DNA of 64,000 bases from Prillingera fragicola (GCA_002335605.1 BEDY01000015.1:141917-205916); one strand, 5' to 3'. Positions 1-11,033 are shown, numbered from the stretch's first letter. Numbers and translations are program-made. The notes: generated from the letters alone by a model not told the origin.

Positions 1-101
1 AGACTGGAGGAAGAGAGGGGCTGACACGGCAGGACCCCCATTTCAAGAACATTATCGACAAGGTCATTAGCGAGAAGGGACTGCCCAAGCTCCAGCTTTA
101 G
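1..101 (+). CDS. C-terminal end of an unidentified protein (partial)
   Basis: The window opens inside an intron that ends at 32 with the local acceptor pattern CTGACACGGCAG. The last exon, 33-101, encodes about 22 residues ending in GLPKLQL and a TAG stop at 99-101. The frame is open and the acceptor matches the other introns of the window, so this is probably the tail of a real gene whose body lies to the left. Too little is visible to name a family. Confidence 0.5.
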   Translation, partial: TGGREGLTRQDPHFKNIIDKVISEKGLPKLQL

Positions 102-1190
102 ATGTGACCAAGAGGACAGACGATGTAGTTGTTGCTCGAGTGTCGGTTACTGATAACAAGAGGAGCGCCATGATCGTCGCATGACTGATTGCCCTGGAGA
201 CGATCAGGGCAGCGTCCGTGCACTTGGCTCGAGCTGATAGCGTCAGCTATTAAATATGCTTCAGTCAGCTTGCCCACAGCGCTACATGCATGCCATGAGT
301 GCCAGATCCTCAGATCCCCAGAGCGGATAGAGCATACACATGCCCAGCAGCCAGAACATGCTAAACAAGGGTGTCTACAAGGCTGATCGGCAACGGTCTC
401 AGCGCGACATCACCGAGGCCCACCGTGTATGCCCCGACAGCCTCGACACAGGAATAGCCTGGTTGCTGTAACCCTCCTCAAGCCGAACTGTGGAATCTGA
501 GCAGCGCACTTGCCCAGCTCCATATGGCAATCGCGTACCCCACTCCCAAGCGCGTTAACAAGTTCCCTCCATGTACCTGTTGGTACCAAAAAAGCACTGC
601 ATGCTTCCCGTACCCACCAGCCATCCGCGAAACCCACCATGCTCATGTGGGTGCCGCTTGCTGCGGACTCTATGCGTTCTTGCCTCTGACTAGCTTCTGC
701 AGCAGCGTGGTTAGCCGGGCTGCATCGGCGCGTGGGTTAGCGCACAGCCAAGGGGACGCGAGCCGGAAAGCTGTAAGGTTTTCCTTGCTCAGAGCTGGTC
801 GGTTCACCTTCGCTGGGTTGCGAATGTTCCTCGTGTCGGCCGATGTAGTGGGCAGATGGTGAGCGTGCGCACAGTTCCAAGTGTTGCTGCATACTGCATA
901 GCTGCCATGCCTCGTGACGTCGCAGGTGCACTTGATGAACAAAAAGCCACACCGAGTTTGCCCACCGCAAGTAGTCTCTAATCACCGGAATCAATTTCAA
1001 TGAATTAGTAATCAACCCGATTAACCCCGATTAGGATTCATTACAAATTTCCTACTCGGAATCCCACGGCCCAGCCTGGCTGCTCCCCCCTCACAAAAAG
1101 TCGCATCGCAGTTGTCGCTCGTCGTCATTTGCTCTTGCCTCCTCACCATACCCCGCATAATCCACCCATTAATAGCAACAGAAACGCAGA
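102..1190. other. intergenic region, promoter side of MIA40
   Basis: No gene is supported here. Short open frames on both strands lack family-like composition or splice logic. The last 200 bases hold an AT-rich island (about 975-1047) with several GATTA/TAATC words, including ATTAGGA at 1030-1036. A pyrimidine-rich stretch before the ATG at 1191 looks like a 5' leader. Confidence 0.5.
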
Positions 1191-3444
1191 ATGTTCGCCG
1201 CACGCACCGCCCTCCGCGCTGCCCCCCGCGTTGCTCGTGTTGCCGCTCCCCGCGCAGCCCGCAGCTACGCCAACCAGGCCGCCAAGGCCCAGTACAACCC
1301 CGCCGCTAAGGAGGAGGAGTCGGGCGGTGCCGCCCTCCTCATGGTCGCTGGTGCCGTTGCGCTCCTCGTTGGTGCTAGCTCGGTCGTCTCCGAGCTCCGC
1401 AGCAAGCACGTCCACAACCCCAACGCTGGTCTCGTAGAGGAGATTGAGGAGGTTGCCGAGGACGTCGCCGAGGTTGTCGAGGAGAAGGTCGAGGAGGTCA
1501 AGGAGGCTGGTGAGTGACTTCGATGGGGTGGAGATGGGCCATTCGCGGCCTTCAGCAGGACCGGTGTGGTGGAAACTGGGAGCTTGGGGTGCTGCATCGG
1601 CCGCTGTTGAGCTTGTTCGTGAAGCGACAGAGATGACGAGTCGTCTCCGGCAGCGAGCGGATCGTGCGCGAGGTCAGCGCTACGTGCAACGGCTGCGGAA
1701 ACCTCATTCTGGGAATTGAGCTGCAGTTTCTCAACGTTTCTCTCTGAGCGCCTTCGAATGACGGCCTCGGAAGAGAATGCGCCACGGCGTTGGTTACTAA
1801 GCGTTGGCCCACGTCTGCGTCTGACCAAGCTGCCGTGTCTCCACGACCTGCGGAGCTTCTGCCAACTCTTGCTGCCCCCATTCAATCGCCACTGTTCCCC
1901 TGGCCCTCAGCACCGCTGACGCACCAGTCTCTTCCGCCGCCTCGACCATCGCTGAGAAGGCTTCGGACGCCAAGGACGCTCTTAAGGAGCAGGTCTCGGG
2001 CGCAAAGGCCGCCGTCAAGGAGCAGGTTTCGGACGCCAAGGACACGGTCAAGGAGCATGCCTCTGCCGCCAAGGACGAGCTCTCGTCGCTCGTAGCCCAG
2101 GCCGAGGCTGCCCTCGGCATGAAGAAGAGTGAGGAGACTGAGCCCCGTGGATCACCAGCAGGAGGAATGCCCAGTCCAGAGGAGGCTGCTAGCCAGGGCG
2201 CTTTCAACGAGGAGACTGGAGAGATCAACTGGGACTGCCCTGTGAGTACACAATGCACGCTGAAAGAGAAATCTCGCAGCTGACGCTGCTCGTAGTGTCT
2301 CGGCGGCATGGCAACGGGTCCCTGCGGCGAGGAGTTCAAGGCGGCTTTCTCGTGCTTTGTCTACTCGGAGGCCGAGCCCAAGGGAATGGACTGCGTGGAG
2401 AAGTTCAAGGCCATGCAGGACTGCTTCCGCGAGCACCCCGATGTGTATGGCGAGGGTGAGTGATTTGTTGCGTAAAACCGAACGTGGGCGCGAAAGCGCT
2501 CACGTGCGAGGGGAAGAGGAACTAGGCTTGGCGGGCTACCGCAAGAAAGGGGAGAGGGATGGGGGAGTTTGCCCGCCACTTTGCGGACATGGGAGGCTTG
2601 GTCTGCAGTGCTGCTCCTGCGTCGCACCCCGCTTCTCGCTGTTGTCTGGGCTTGGTTCGGTCGCGGTTGGTCTCGGTCTCGATGCTGGATTCTGGATTCT
2701 CGGTCTCCGCGTTTGCTCCTCGACTGCCACGCGGCATGGACAGTGCAGGCGACTGAGCAGGACTGAATGGTCTGCCTTGCTGCTGGTCCATGCTCTCTCA
2801 AGCAGCGCGACTCCTGCGACGAGAGGGTGCCATTCGACATTGCGTGCGTCCGCTGCGAAAAAGTGAACACTCCTTAAAAAAATACAACATCTGGGCCCAA
2901 CTGTGGCCTTTGTCCTGCCCTTTGTCTTATCATCACCGTGCGTGCATCTACCTTCGGGGCTGGTGAACCCGGCAGAGCGGCGGCAGCCATGGCTCCGCTG
3001 GAGAACCGGTTGGTGCCACACACACCTAGCGGAGTGTTTCCTCCGCTCTTTCCAGTGGAGATCACCTCGCCGTTCCATGATCCCAAGTGCCTGTTTAGAG
3101 CCTCGGACAGTCCACGGAGACCCGCCGCTCCGTCACTACCGACGGCGGCGCTCGTCGGTCCTCAGAATCCACATCTGTGATCCACATTGAGCATCTTGGT
3201 TCCGCATCATGTTTCCGTTCCGTTTCTCGTGGTCTGGTCCCGGTCTCTTGAGTCCTCCAGCAAGCACGCAGTCCAGCCGGCACGAACAGCAACCTCCTTC
3301 GCCTCGGCCCCAACCATGCGCCTCGCCCAGCACCCAGCACCCAGCAGCAGCAGCCCTCCTCTGACTCTCCCCTCCATGCCCCCTGCCCCTCCCCTGCGTG
3401 CAACCGCTGACGATGCAATAGAGATCGACGACGAGGAGGAGTAA
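1191..3444 (+). CDS. MIA40: mitochondrial intermembrane space import and assembly protein 40 (MIA40)
   Basis: Mia40 is the oxidoreductase that traps and oxidises cysteine-rich proteins entering the mitochondrial intermembrane space, working with Erv1. Exons read here: 1191-1509, 1928-2241, 2296-2455 and 3422-3444, giving about 271 residues. The N-terminus is Arg/Ala-rich like a presequ­ence ([20 protein letters not shown]), followed by a hydrophobic anchor near residues 47-65 and an acidic, Lys/Ala-repeat linker. The redox CPC motif is at about 210-212, split by the second intron. It is followed by twin CX9C (Cys221/231 and Cys244/254), all as in the family. The last exon adds only a few acidic residues after a 966-nt intron. 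Without that splice the protein would stop two residues later at 2462. Convergent with the Vps62-like gene, whose stop is 118 bp away. Confidence 0.93.
2456..3421 (+). other. very large last intron of MIA40
   Basis: This 966-base stretch lies between the last cysteine exon and the proposed terminal exon. It starts with a GTGAGTGA donor and ends CTGACGATGCAATAG. Nearly all other introns in the window are under 120 nt. I see no second gene in it. Open frames on both strands are low-complexity or lack start context. Confidence 0.5.
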
Positions 3445-3562
3445 ACCCCCACCGACAACACCGTTCATGGACAGGAGGAACAGCATGGCTGGCTTAGACT
3501 TGAATGCACAGCATTGCATCTAAAACTAGTCGTTACATTTCTCTAAACTGACACCAATCGCA

Positions 3563-5619
3563 CTAGAACCGGATAGGCCTGGGTAAAGGCCACTGCACAG
3601 GCGGCGGTGTCCTCTTGGGCTGCCCCCTCGTCCCATCCGCCAAGGTAACGTTGGGCACGACTGGGCGAAACTCCCACCGCCACTCATCCCAGTCCATGAC
3701 GTCCGCGCCCGAACTCATAATCCACCCAGCCTGGTCCGGCACATACGTGCACACGTTCCGTATCGGACTCGTCGTCACCCACTCCCCGAGCCCATCGTAC
3801 ATTGCCAGGCGGTAGGCTTTGGCCGCCGAGCGCTGCCCCCCGCACGCCGGGAGGGTCACCGAGTGCTCTGCACGCCCCGCGTACGGGATCGGGTGGGGGA
3901 TGGTCCAGATTTCGAGGTCTTCGGGCTTGAGGGCTGGGTCGGTCCAGGGGTCGTCGTAGGATGATTTAAAGGCCATGCCGGGGCGGGCGCAGACTTGCTC
4001 CACGACGACCGTGGTGATGTTGTGCCATGGTGCCTGGAGTGTTGCGTTGGCGGAAAGGTAGAACGAGTACTTTGACCAGTCGTCTTGGGCGACACCGAGG
4101 AGACACTGGGGTGTTAGATGCTTGGGCTTGGCAAGGATGGACTCACGTCTGGCGGCCCGCCAAACTTGCGATTCGGCCCCGGCGGCCCTGTCATGAGCTG
4201 ACAGATGCCCACAAACGAGTGCCACCAGCAAGTGTCGCTGCCGAGGTTACCCCAAAAGCCCACAAAATTCAGCCAGGCATCTTTGCCCGTGTGCCAGAGC
4301 TTTTTGGCCCTGTTGGGTCCAGTCCAGTATTCAATGGGCACGACGTGGCCCTTGGTGTCCCAGATGGGGCCATAGTCGTCTGTCACGTCGACAAGTTGCC
4401 ACAGGTTGAGCAGCTGCGCGTAGACGTGCTTGCCTGCATCGGGCCATACCCCGTGGCTGCCACTTGCAACGTAAGCAACCGGCCGGTCACCCCAGCGTTC
4501 AATGTCGATCCAGCGGTAGGTGCCAGCGCTAAACGGGCCGCCGGAATGGGTGTCTGCGAACATCAGTGTGTGCTTCAAGCGAGCAGCTGGGTACCAACCG
4601 TAATCGGCGCTCTGGGCGGTGCCGTTGATTGTGCGGATGCGCATGTGCTGCCGTCAGTGGTGGGCGAGTAACACCAAGCGTACCTCCCAATCTGATACGT
4701 CTGGGCGTCAGCGCCGCTCGTTGCTGGAAGACTCACGATTCCCCAACCAGCCGAGGTATCCAACCAGCTTGCCAAGATTGTACGGGTAGTACCTGCCGTC
4801 AGCCCGTACCCTCCCCGTGACGCACGTCCAGTACCACAAATCCTGTCGGTCAGCGCCTACACGCAACCAAGCACTCACAACAACACCGCGGCCCTGATCC
4901 ACCCAGAACCCATAGACATCATCATGCACTCGTCCCCTCCCATCGGGACTCGGTTCCAACGCCCCAGGCTGTCCAGAGGGGCCATACAAAAACCAGCTCT
5001 CTTCATTGTCTGGAAAGTCGGGCTGCGCGTTGGCGGGCTCGTCGATGGACAATATCTGTTTCCTGCCCCGCCGTGGCAGGTCGGCTACATGCTCTTCGTT
5101 GATGACTTCGTGGCCCTGGCTGTTAGCCGCAGCTTCGGCGGGGGTGCTTACGGGTCGATATGTTGTGCCATTCTTCCATGAAATCTGAGAGTCAGTGTGC
5201 AATGGGCACGCTACGTACATAGCCGTAACGGTCGAGCATGAACTTGACCGACGAAGGAAAGTACCGTTCTGTGCTCCTGCTCCCGTCAGACTCTCCACCA
5301 AGTGACGCCAGTACCAGAACTTACGCAAGCTTGAACACTGGCGCGTACTTGTCCAACAGCTCGGCCATCTCCTTTCTCCTCTCGGGGGTACTCGGCGTGT
5401 CATCAAGTTCTGGCGCGTCGTCCAGTGTTGGTGGCAAGCGGTCCGGTGGAGGCTTGGCGTTTTGTGTATAGTCGATGCGGCTTGGATCGTGTTCGACACG
5501 TCCTGTTCCTGCATTGAATGGCTGTTGGTGTGGAATTGCCTGGGCTACTGTTGCTAGCAACAGCAAGGCGAGGTAGGACGGCTGGCGCGTTAGGCGTGAA
5601 TCATGTGAATGCGTACCAT
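3563..5619 (-). CDS. Vps62-family protein with signal peptide
   Basis: Family: vacuolar protein sorting-associated protein 62, linked to cytoplasm-to-vacuole transport in yeast; the biochemical role is unknown. Exons (genomic order): 3563-4105, 4147-4647, 4684-4700, 4737-4842, 4879-5115, 5152-5184, 5219-5276, 5325-5581 and the ATG alone at 5617-5619, giving about 584 residues. With the ATG exon the N-terminus becomes MPSYLALLLLATVAQA, a good signal peptide; without it there is no ATG in frame. Family signatures in order are KYAPVFKL, ERYFPSS, RYYPYNLGK, VGNHVSDWEHM (its centre supplied by the 17-nt exon), YVASGSHGVWPDAG and GDTCWW-like Cys/Trp residues. The 36-nt intron 5116-5151 is in frame, so its removal is inferred from the GTAAGC donor, CTAAC branch and CAG acceptor. 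Divergent from the sugar transporter. Confidence 0.85.
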
Positions 5620-6655
5620 TGCAGAGCTGTTTCTATGAGCTGCAGTGTTGGGACCGGGGGCGGTCTTGTGGGACTCTCAGAGCCCTGTCTTTAAGCCTTG
5701 CTCTGCACGCTGTATGTCTGTCGTCGCAGCACGGTAGGACTGTTGCTGTGGTTGCTGTTGCACTTGTTGTTCGATGAGATGTTCAGTGGCTGTATATGAC
5801 GACGGCCGAACGGACATTGATCTCGTACCCGATGACGGAGGCTCTTGACACGTGATGGTCACGTGGTATTACGTAAAAGGTTGGCTTATAATGTGATTAA
5901 TATCTTTTGCAATACCATTAGCGGGGGTATTTAATTCATTAGAGTGGTTTGATCGGCCACCTGTTTGATGATGATGAGCCAACCACACTGTTGCTGACAA
6001 GAGAGATTTGTCAATGCACGAGTCGTTGCGGTCACTATCGACGCCACTGACCAGCCATGCACCAATGACACACCAGGCCCGGCTACTTGAATGCAGACAC
6101 ATTGCCCATTTCAGGTTTGCCGAGCTTTTTTTGGGTGCCACAACATATTCATCGGGCTTCCGTTGCTTCGGAACCTGCCAACGCAGGTTGAAGCGAGGGG
6201 GAGAGAGAGAGAGAGCGGGGTGCAGAGGCCGACGCGCTCCATTGGCCCCACATGATGCTCTTCCTTCCTAGATCCACACACATTGCTTCCCTCTTCCCAT
6301 ACCCTTGTAAACATATAAAAGCCCAAGCCTGGTGGCCAACTACGTCTCCCCATCCCCATTCCCCCAACTCCCCTCCCTACCACCACTCTCCACGGTTAGT
6401 CCCGCACAGCGCACTTTTGCCGCCTCAACGAGTCCACACCCAAACATGATCAGATCCAACCGTTCAAGCAGGAGCCAATGCTTCTCAACTTGATGCAACA
6501 CGGGTGCCGGGCGTGTAATGAAAAAGCGCTGCCTCCAGAGAAAAGGAGGCGGACGCACACGCTCGTGCTGAGATCATACCGTTGAGCGGAACAGGATAAT
6601 GCCTGCGTCGCTAGTTGCTCTCCCCGACGAAGCTCACATGCCCAGCGCCCAGGAA
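5620..6655. other. divergent promoter region between Vps62-like gene and sugar transporter
   Basis: No gene supported. It contains AT-rich tracts near 5880-5945, a short (GA)n run near 6198-6214 and a TATAAAA at 6314-6320. Two ATGs upstream of the transporter start (6446 and 6478) open short frames that end before the main ATG. Confidence 0.45.
6314..6320 (+). promoter_or_regulatory. TATA box candidate for the sugar transporter
   Basis: TATAAAA on the plus strand is followed by a C/T-rich stretch. It lies 336 bases before the proposed ATG, so the transcript would have a long leader containing short upstream ORFs, or an additional 5' exon I did not find. Confidence 0.4.
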
Positions 6656-8491
6656 TGCTCAATTGGCAAACTATGTGAGTATTAGCATATGCCAATGCAG
6701 CATCCGGGCGCGATAGGGGTCGGCGTGGTCGCGCGATGCGAAACCAGTGGTAGTGGTCGTCGTCGAGCACCATGCTGACCCCCGGAACTTGTTGTATGGG
6801 GGCTATTGCTGACGGACAGTCCGAACGTCCGCGACACGACGCCATGGCACAAGGACAAGGGTCGGCTCAAGCTCGACTTGTGAGTTGACTACCCCAAGGA
6901 CCAGGGCTGACGACAGCTTTCTGAGTATCATCTTTGTGGGCATGATCCTCAATGGATGTACGTCCTGACGATCACTGCGGCTCAAACACATACTAACTGG
7001 CAGACGATGGAAGCCTTATCGCCAGTCTCCAGGCCTTTGATGCCTGGCACGTAGACCTTGGCCTGACTGACACGAACCCGCGCACCTCTGCTCTCATCGG
7101 TCTGCTCAACGCTGCTGGTCCTATTGCCGGATTCGTCATTGGGCCCGTCATCCAGCACATTGACGACACCTGGGGCCGCCGTTGGGGCATCCGATGTAAG
7201 TCTTGGCGCCGCAGCCAGTCGCTGACCTTCAGTCTACGGCTACACGATTGTCCTCGGTACCGTCATCTCGTGCATTGCCGGCATCGACGGTCTCCGCGAG
7301 TCCAACGGCTATGCCATGTTTGTCGTTGGTCGCTTCTTCATCGGCTTTGGCCTCGCGTCTTTCCTCATGACGTCGCTCGTCGTAGTTCAGGAGATTACGC
7401 ACCCACGCTCGAGGTCGATTGTCGCCCAGTCGTGGAACTCGTACTACATTATCGGCATGGTCATTGCGTCGTGGACCACTTTTGGCACGTCGTTCATGTC
7501 TGGTTCCTGGGGCTGGCGTCTGCCATACATCCTGCAGCTGCCGTTTGCCGTCTACATCCTCATCGCGGTTCAGTTTGTGCCCGAGACGCCTCGCTTCCTT
7601 ATAGCCAAAGGTCGCCACGACGAGGCCCTCCGCTTCCTCGCCGACTACCACGGCAACGGCAACCCTGACGACCCCCTCGTTCGGTTCGAGTTTGAAGAGA
7701 TGAAGGAGGCCCTCAGCGCCGAGCGCATGGCCAAGGCTGAAAAGTGGAGCGTCGTCCTCCGCGGCCGCGCCAACCAGCGCCGCCTCAGCCTGGCCGTTCT
7801 CATGTCGTTCCTCACGATCATGTCTGGGTCGTCGCTCATCTACTACTACTACTCGATCATCTTTACCAGCGTCGGCATCACCGACACGACCACGCAGACA
7901 GGCATCAACGCCGGTCTGTCCGTGTTCACCTGGTTCTGCCAGATCGCAGCAGTCTTCACCGGCCGCCGCGTGGGACGCAAGTCCATCCTTCTCGCCACAT
8001 GGCCTATCGTCCTCCTGGGTCTCGTCGGCATGTGCGTCTGCGGAGGCATGTACGAGCGCAGCGGCGAGACGGACAACAAGTCGGCCGTCGCCACGGTCGT
8101 GCTAGTCTGGATCTACCTTGGTACCTTCAACTTTACCAACCCGGTCCTGTACTCGTACCCGGCCGAAGTGCAAACGTTTTCCATGCGCTCAAAGGGTCTC
8201 CTGGTCTGGAACTTTAGCCAGCAAATCTTCAGCATCTACGTTACGTTTGTCGACGCCATTGCCCTCAACGCCATCGGGTACAAGTACTACGCCGTCTACA
8301 TGCCTCTGGTCATCATCCAGTGGTTCCTTGTCTACTATTTCATGGTCGAGACGCGTGGGTACACCCTTGAGGAGGTCGCGCTCGCCTTTGACGGTGAGGG
8401 TGTCGACTCGTTTACACCTATGCGGACCAATGGCGCGCCCGAGGGCATTGCCGAGGGAGCCGCGACGCCTGTGGACCACAAGTGGGACTAA
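6656..8491 (+). CDS. MFS sugar transporter (LAC12/hexose type)
   Basis: A proton-coupled or facilitative sugar importer of the plasma membrane. Exons: 6656-6675, 6820-6879, 6917-6957, 7004-7195 and 7233-8491, total about 523 residues, the usual family length. The N-terminal signature SPNVRDTTPWH-like stretch, NGYDGSLIAS after helix 1, DTWGRRWG, PETPRFLIAKGR after helix 6 and VETRGYTLEE near the end are the sugar-porter landmarks; about 12 hydrophobic segments are visible. The start exon (MLNWQT) was chosen because its GTGAGT donor gives the right phase. Alternatives at 6639 or 6736 need poorer donors. The family also includes lactose, cellobiose and xylo-oligosaccharide carriers, so the substrate is open. 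It sits upstream of the glycosidase cluster. Confidence 0.88.
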
Positions 8492-8905
8492 GTGTTGTGG
8501 GCTGTGCGGCCTCGTCTCTGCGACACTTTCCCTCTGGCACAGTGCCCTGCCCCTTATGGCTGCCATTGTTCATACCCCAATGCAACCTTAATTGAACACT
8601 TGATGCGGCACACTAGCTCGCGACTGACATGGGACCGGATGATGAAGGCGCGAGTACAGTGGGTGGTGGATGTGGGAGTGGCGGCCAGTCGAAGATTGTG
8701 GCAAACTGATTAATGCGAGATGTTAGTCCAAGACACCACCCATCACGATGCCTTCTGAACCATCAAGCACTGATCACGCAGAGCTCCAGCTGATTCCTCG
8801 CTGTTCATTTTCTATTCGTAATCATGAGAGCCGGCGTAAACAAAACTCAGTCACAGAGACCACCACAGCCTACCACGATCATGCCGCACAACTTACCAGC
8901 AGTCA
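8492..8905. other. convergent intergenic region
   Basis: Lies between the stop codons of the transporter and the proline-rich gene. Nothing recognisable beyond probable 3' UTRs. Confidence 0.4.
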
Positions 8906-9670
8906 CTAACGAGTTCCCCACCTATTCCACCTCTCCCTCTCCCTCTCCTCATACATCTCCGCCCACGTAGCACCCGCAATCCGGGCCTCACGCATCCTCC
9001 GCCTCACATCCCGGTCATACTCCCTCCCATCCCTCCCCTCCGCCCCAGAGAGACAGTGCAAGCCCAAATTATTCGTCCCCCTCGTCCCATTCGTCACAAC
9101 AGACCCCCCCTCGGAGTCTCCAGCATAGCTATCCCGGGACGCCGGAAGCAGCGAACCGTCGCTCCGCCTGGACGCACCAGCATACAGGCTCCGCTGGTCG
9201 GAATCGGGCTCAGGCGAGGGACGCGGGCGCGGCGGCGTTGGCAGACGCGGGTGGGTGGGTTTGTGGCCCTCGGCGTGCGCGGGTAGCCAGGTTCTGGGGG
9301 GTGCCCGGGGGGTGGCGTCGGGATCGGGGGTGGGTGCGCGGGGTGGGTGGTGGGGTGTGGGTGGTGGAAGGGTGGTGGGGTGTTGGATGTAGGGGGTTAT
9401 GTAGGGGTTGTCGTAGGGCGCGTACGGGGGTGGGTATGGGTTGGCGGGGTAGTAAGGCTGAGGGTACATGTGGTTCATGTCCCAGGGGGGCTGCTGTTGA
9501 GCTGTAGCGTTAGGTTCTGTGCCAGGCGGGATGAGGTGCTTACGACAGTTGAAGCCTGGGTAGAGTAGAGTAGGTTTGCGGTTGTACTTCTCATAGTATG
9601 GGCGGTAGGTGTGGAAAAGCGGAAAGCCTATCATGTTCAACTTGAACTTTGGGTATTCTTCGGGAGCCAT
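8906..9670 (-). CDS. unrecognised proline/arginine-rich protein
   Basis: Exons 9544-9670 and 8906-9501, about 240 residues. The 42-nt intron (9502-9543) keeps the frame, but its GTAAGC donor, CTAACGCTACAG end and the local intron style make splicing likely. The N-terminal third is conserved-looking (MAPEEYPKFKLNMIGFPLFH, then YYEKYNRKPTLLYPGF), the middle is Pro/Tyr/His-rich low complexity, and the C-terminal 50 residues are highly charged (RRRMREARIAGATWAEMYEE). No signal peptide or membrane segment. I do not recognise the family. A TATTTAAG word lies about 60 bases upstream of the ATG. Confidence 0.6.
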   Translation of the reverse strand: MAPEEYPKFKLNMIGFPLFHTYRPYYEKYNRKPTLLYPGFNCRKHLIPPGTEPNATAQQQPPWDMNHMYPQPYYPANPYPPPYAPYDNPYITPYIQHPTTLPPPTPHHPPRAPTPDPDATPRAPPRTWLPAHAEGHKPTHPRLPTPPRPRPSPEPDSDQRSLYAGASRRSDGSLLPASRDSYAGDSEGGSVVTNGTRGTNNLGLHCLSGAEGRDGREYDRDVRRRMREARIAGATWAEMYEERERERWNRWGTR

Positions 9671-10136
9671 GCGTGCAAGCGCAGCAGTGTTGTAGACCGA
9701 TGCTGGCTATGAACAAGGACACGCAAGAGCTTAAATACTGTAAATTCCTTGAACGCTGCGAGAGTCCTCAGCTGCATGAACCTGTGGCTTGCTGGGGAGC
9801 GAGAGAGAAGCAAGGACCAGACCGCGCGCCACGCTTGTGAGGCGAATAGAGACTATCTGAGTGAGCTACACACTCCTGGCAGTCAGCTGACTGTTAATTC
9901 CACCGAGGCGCCACCCTCGCACTCGAAGTCGCTCCTTGGATGCCTTCAAGCTCCTCTCAGGCTATCCCCACAGATGTTATTGGCAGCCAGTGTGTTAGAT
10001 GAGCGTGCGCCACACATCACTCGTAGTGGCAACAGTTTGGTGGCAAACATATATTCATCCAGAGTTCTCACTTTACAGCTCGACCTTGTGTGTGTAAAGT
10101 GCATGTCCTTCACACGCATTCCTTGGTTCTCTACGT
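9671..10136. other. intergenic region
   Basis: Upstream of the proline-rich gene and downstream of the next minus-strand gene. I see no supported gene or structure. Confidence 0.4.
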
Positions 10137-10474
10137 CTACCACCCAGGATAGTTGACCCCACCTCCGGGGGCCGGAGGCACCACAGACGGCGATGCCTCG
10201 ACCTCTTCTCGGGATGGCTGTTCACGACCCGCCGGCGCACCCATCAGCTGCCCATTGCCGTAGTTGACGCCACCGGGAGTGAAAGACGCATGAATACCTA
10301 TTCTCGTATCAGTCAGGTCAAGGAAAAGTATACTGAAAGAGCACACCCACGGTCGCTCTGCTCTCGCTTCCAGGCAATTTCTTCGCGGCGGGACATTCCC
10401 TTTGGTTTGGGCTCGAGGTAGGATTTGCGGATGTAGGGAGAGGAGAGTTGTTCGCGGGAGGTGAAGGCACCCAT
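10137..10474 (-). CDS. small unrecognised protein, about 94 aa
   Basis: Exons 10351-10474 and 10137-10297 joined over a 53-nt GTGGGT...AATAG intron. The protein starts MGAFTSREQLSSPYIRKSYL, continues with a basic PKPKGMSRREEIAWKREQSD segment, and has a repeated G-G-V-N-Y element (GGVNYGNG and GGGVNYPGW at the very end). No signal peptide or membrane segment. The length and the repeated motif suggest a genuine small gene. An upstream 5' exon is possible because no TATA or leader is clear directly before the ATG. Confidence 0.45.
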
Positions 10475-11033
10475 CTCCCGGGGTGAATCGCAGTTTGATG
10501 ACGGGTGCAAGAGAGGTGGCGTGAATGATAACCGGGATTAGGCTCTGAGGTGGACGATGATGCGAGAGGCCAATGAGGATGTGAGCAGTGTAGCCTTCAG
10601 TGGATGGTGCAGCCCACGGTCTCATGCTCCAATGAGTCAGAATAGCACACCAAGCGTACAATAATCTGTACATACAGTGTCCTTGTCACACGGAACTCCA
10701 GCGTAAACCCGGCGACAGTTCGCACCGGCGAGAAGCGACCGCCGAGGAATCAGAAGTTCAGCCACTCGGACACGGATCACGAGAGAAGCCGACCTCCAAG
10801 CTTCTCGCCGCCGCCATCACATGCCCCCATGCTAGCCAAATCTCAACTCAGTTCACGACCGTCGAGGGTCTCTGGTAGGTAGGCATCGACGCCACTCGTT
10901 TGTTGCTTGTCCTCGCACTGGTGTGGTGCCACACAGCAGTGCCACATGTCCCCAGAGGCATGGTTACCACTCTGCACACCGTTCCAACCGCCAGCAGCAA
11001 CTGATCTCAATACAAATGATCCATGCATATCCC
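10475..11033. other. intergenic region
   Basis: Between the small gene and the end of the gamma-glutamyltransferase gene, both on the minus strand. No supported features. The part near 10680-10840 is GC-rich without coding character. Confidence 0.4.

Noticed and set aside
1265..1885. 206-residue open frame on the minus strand across MIA40
   Set aside because: It is the mirror of the Ala/Lys/Glu-rich MIA40 exon and intron, Ser/Arg-rich with no motif; MIA40 is certain on the other strand.
2361..3078. overlapping open frames on both strands in the MIA40 last intron
   Set aside because: Arg/Ser/Pro-rich, mutually overlapping, no start context, splice logic or family motif.
6639..6758. alternative first exons of the sugar transporter at 6639 or 6736
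   Set aside because: They need weak donors (GTATTA or GTAGTG); the exon at 6656-6675 has GTGAGT and the correct phase.
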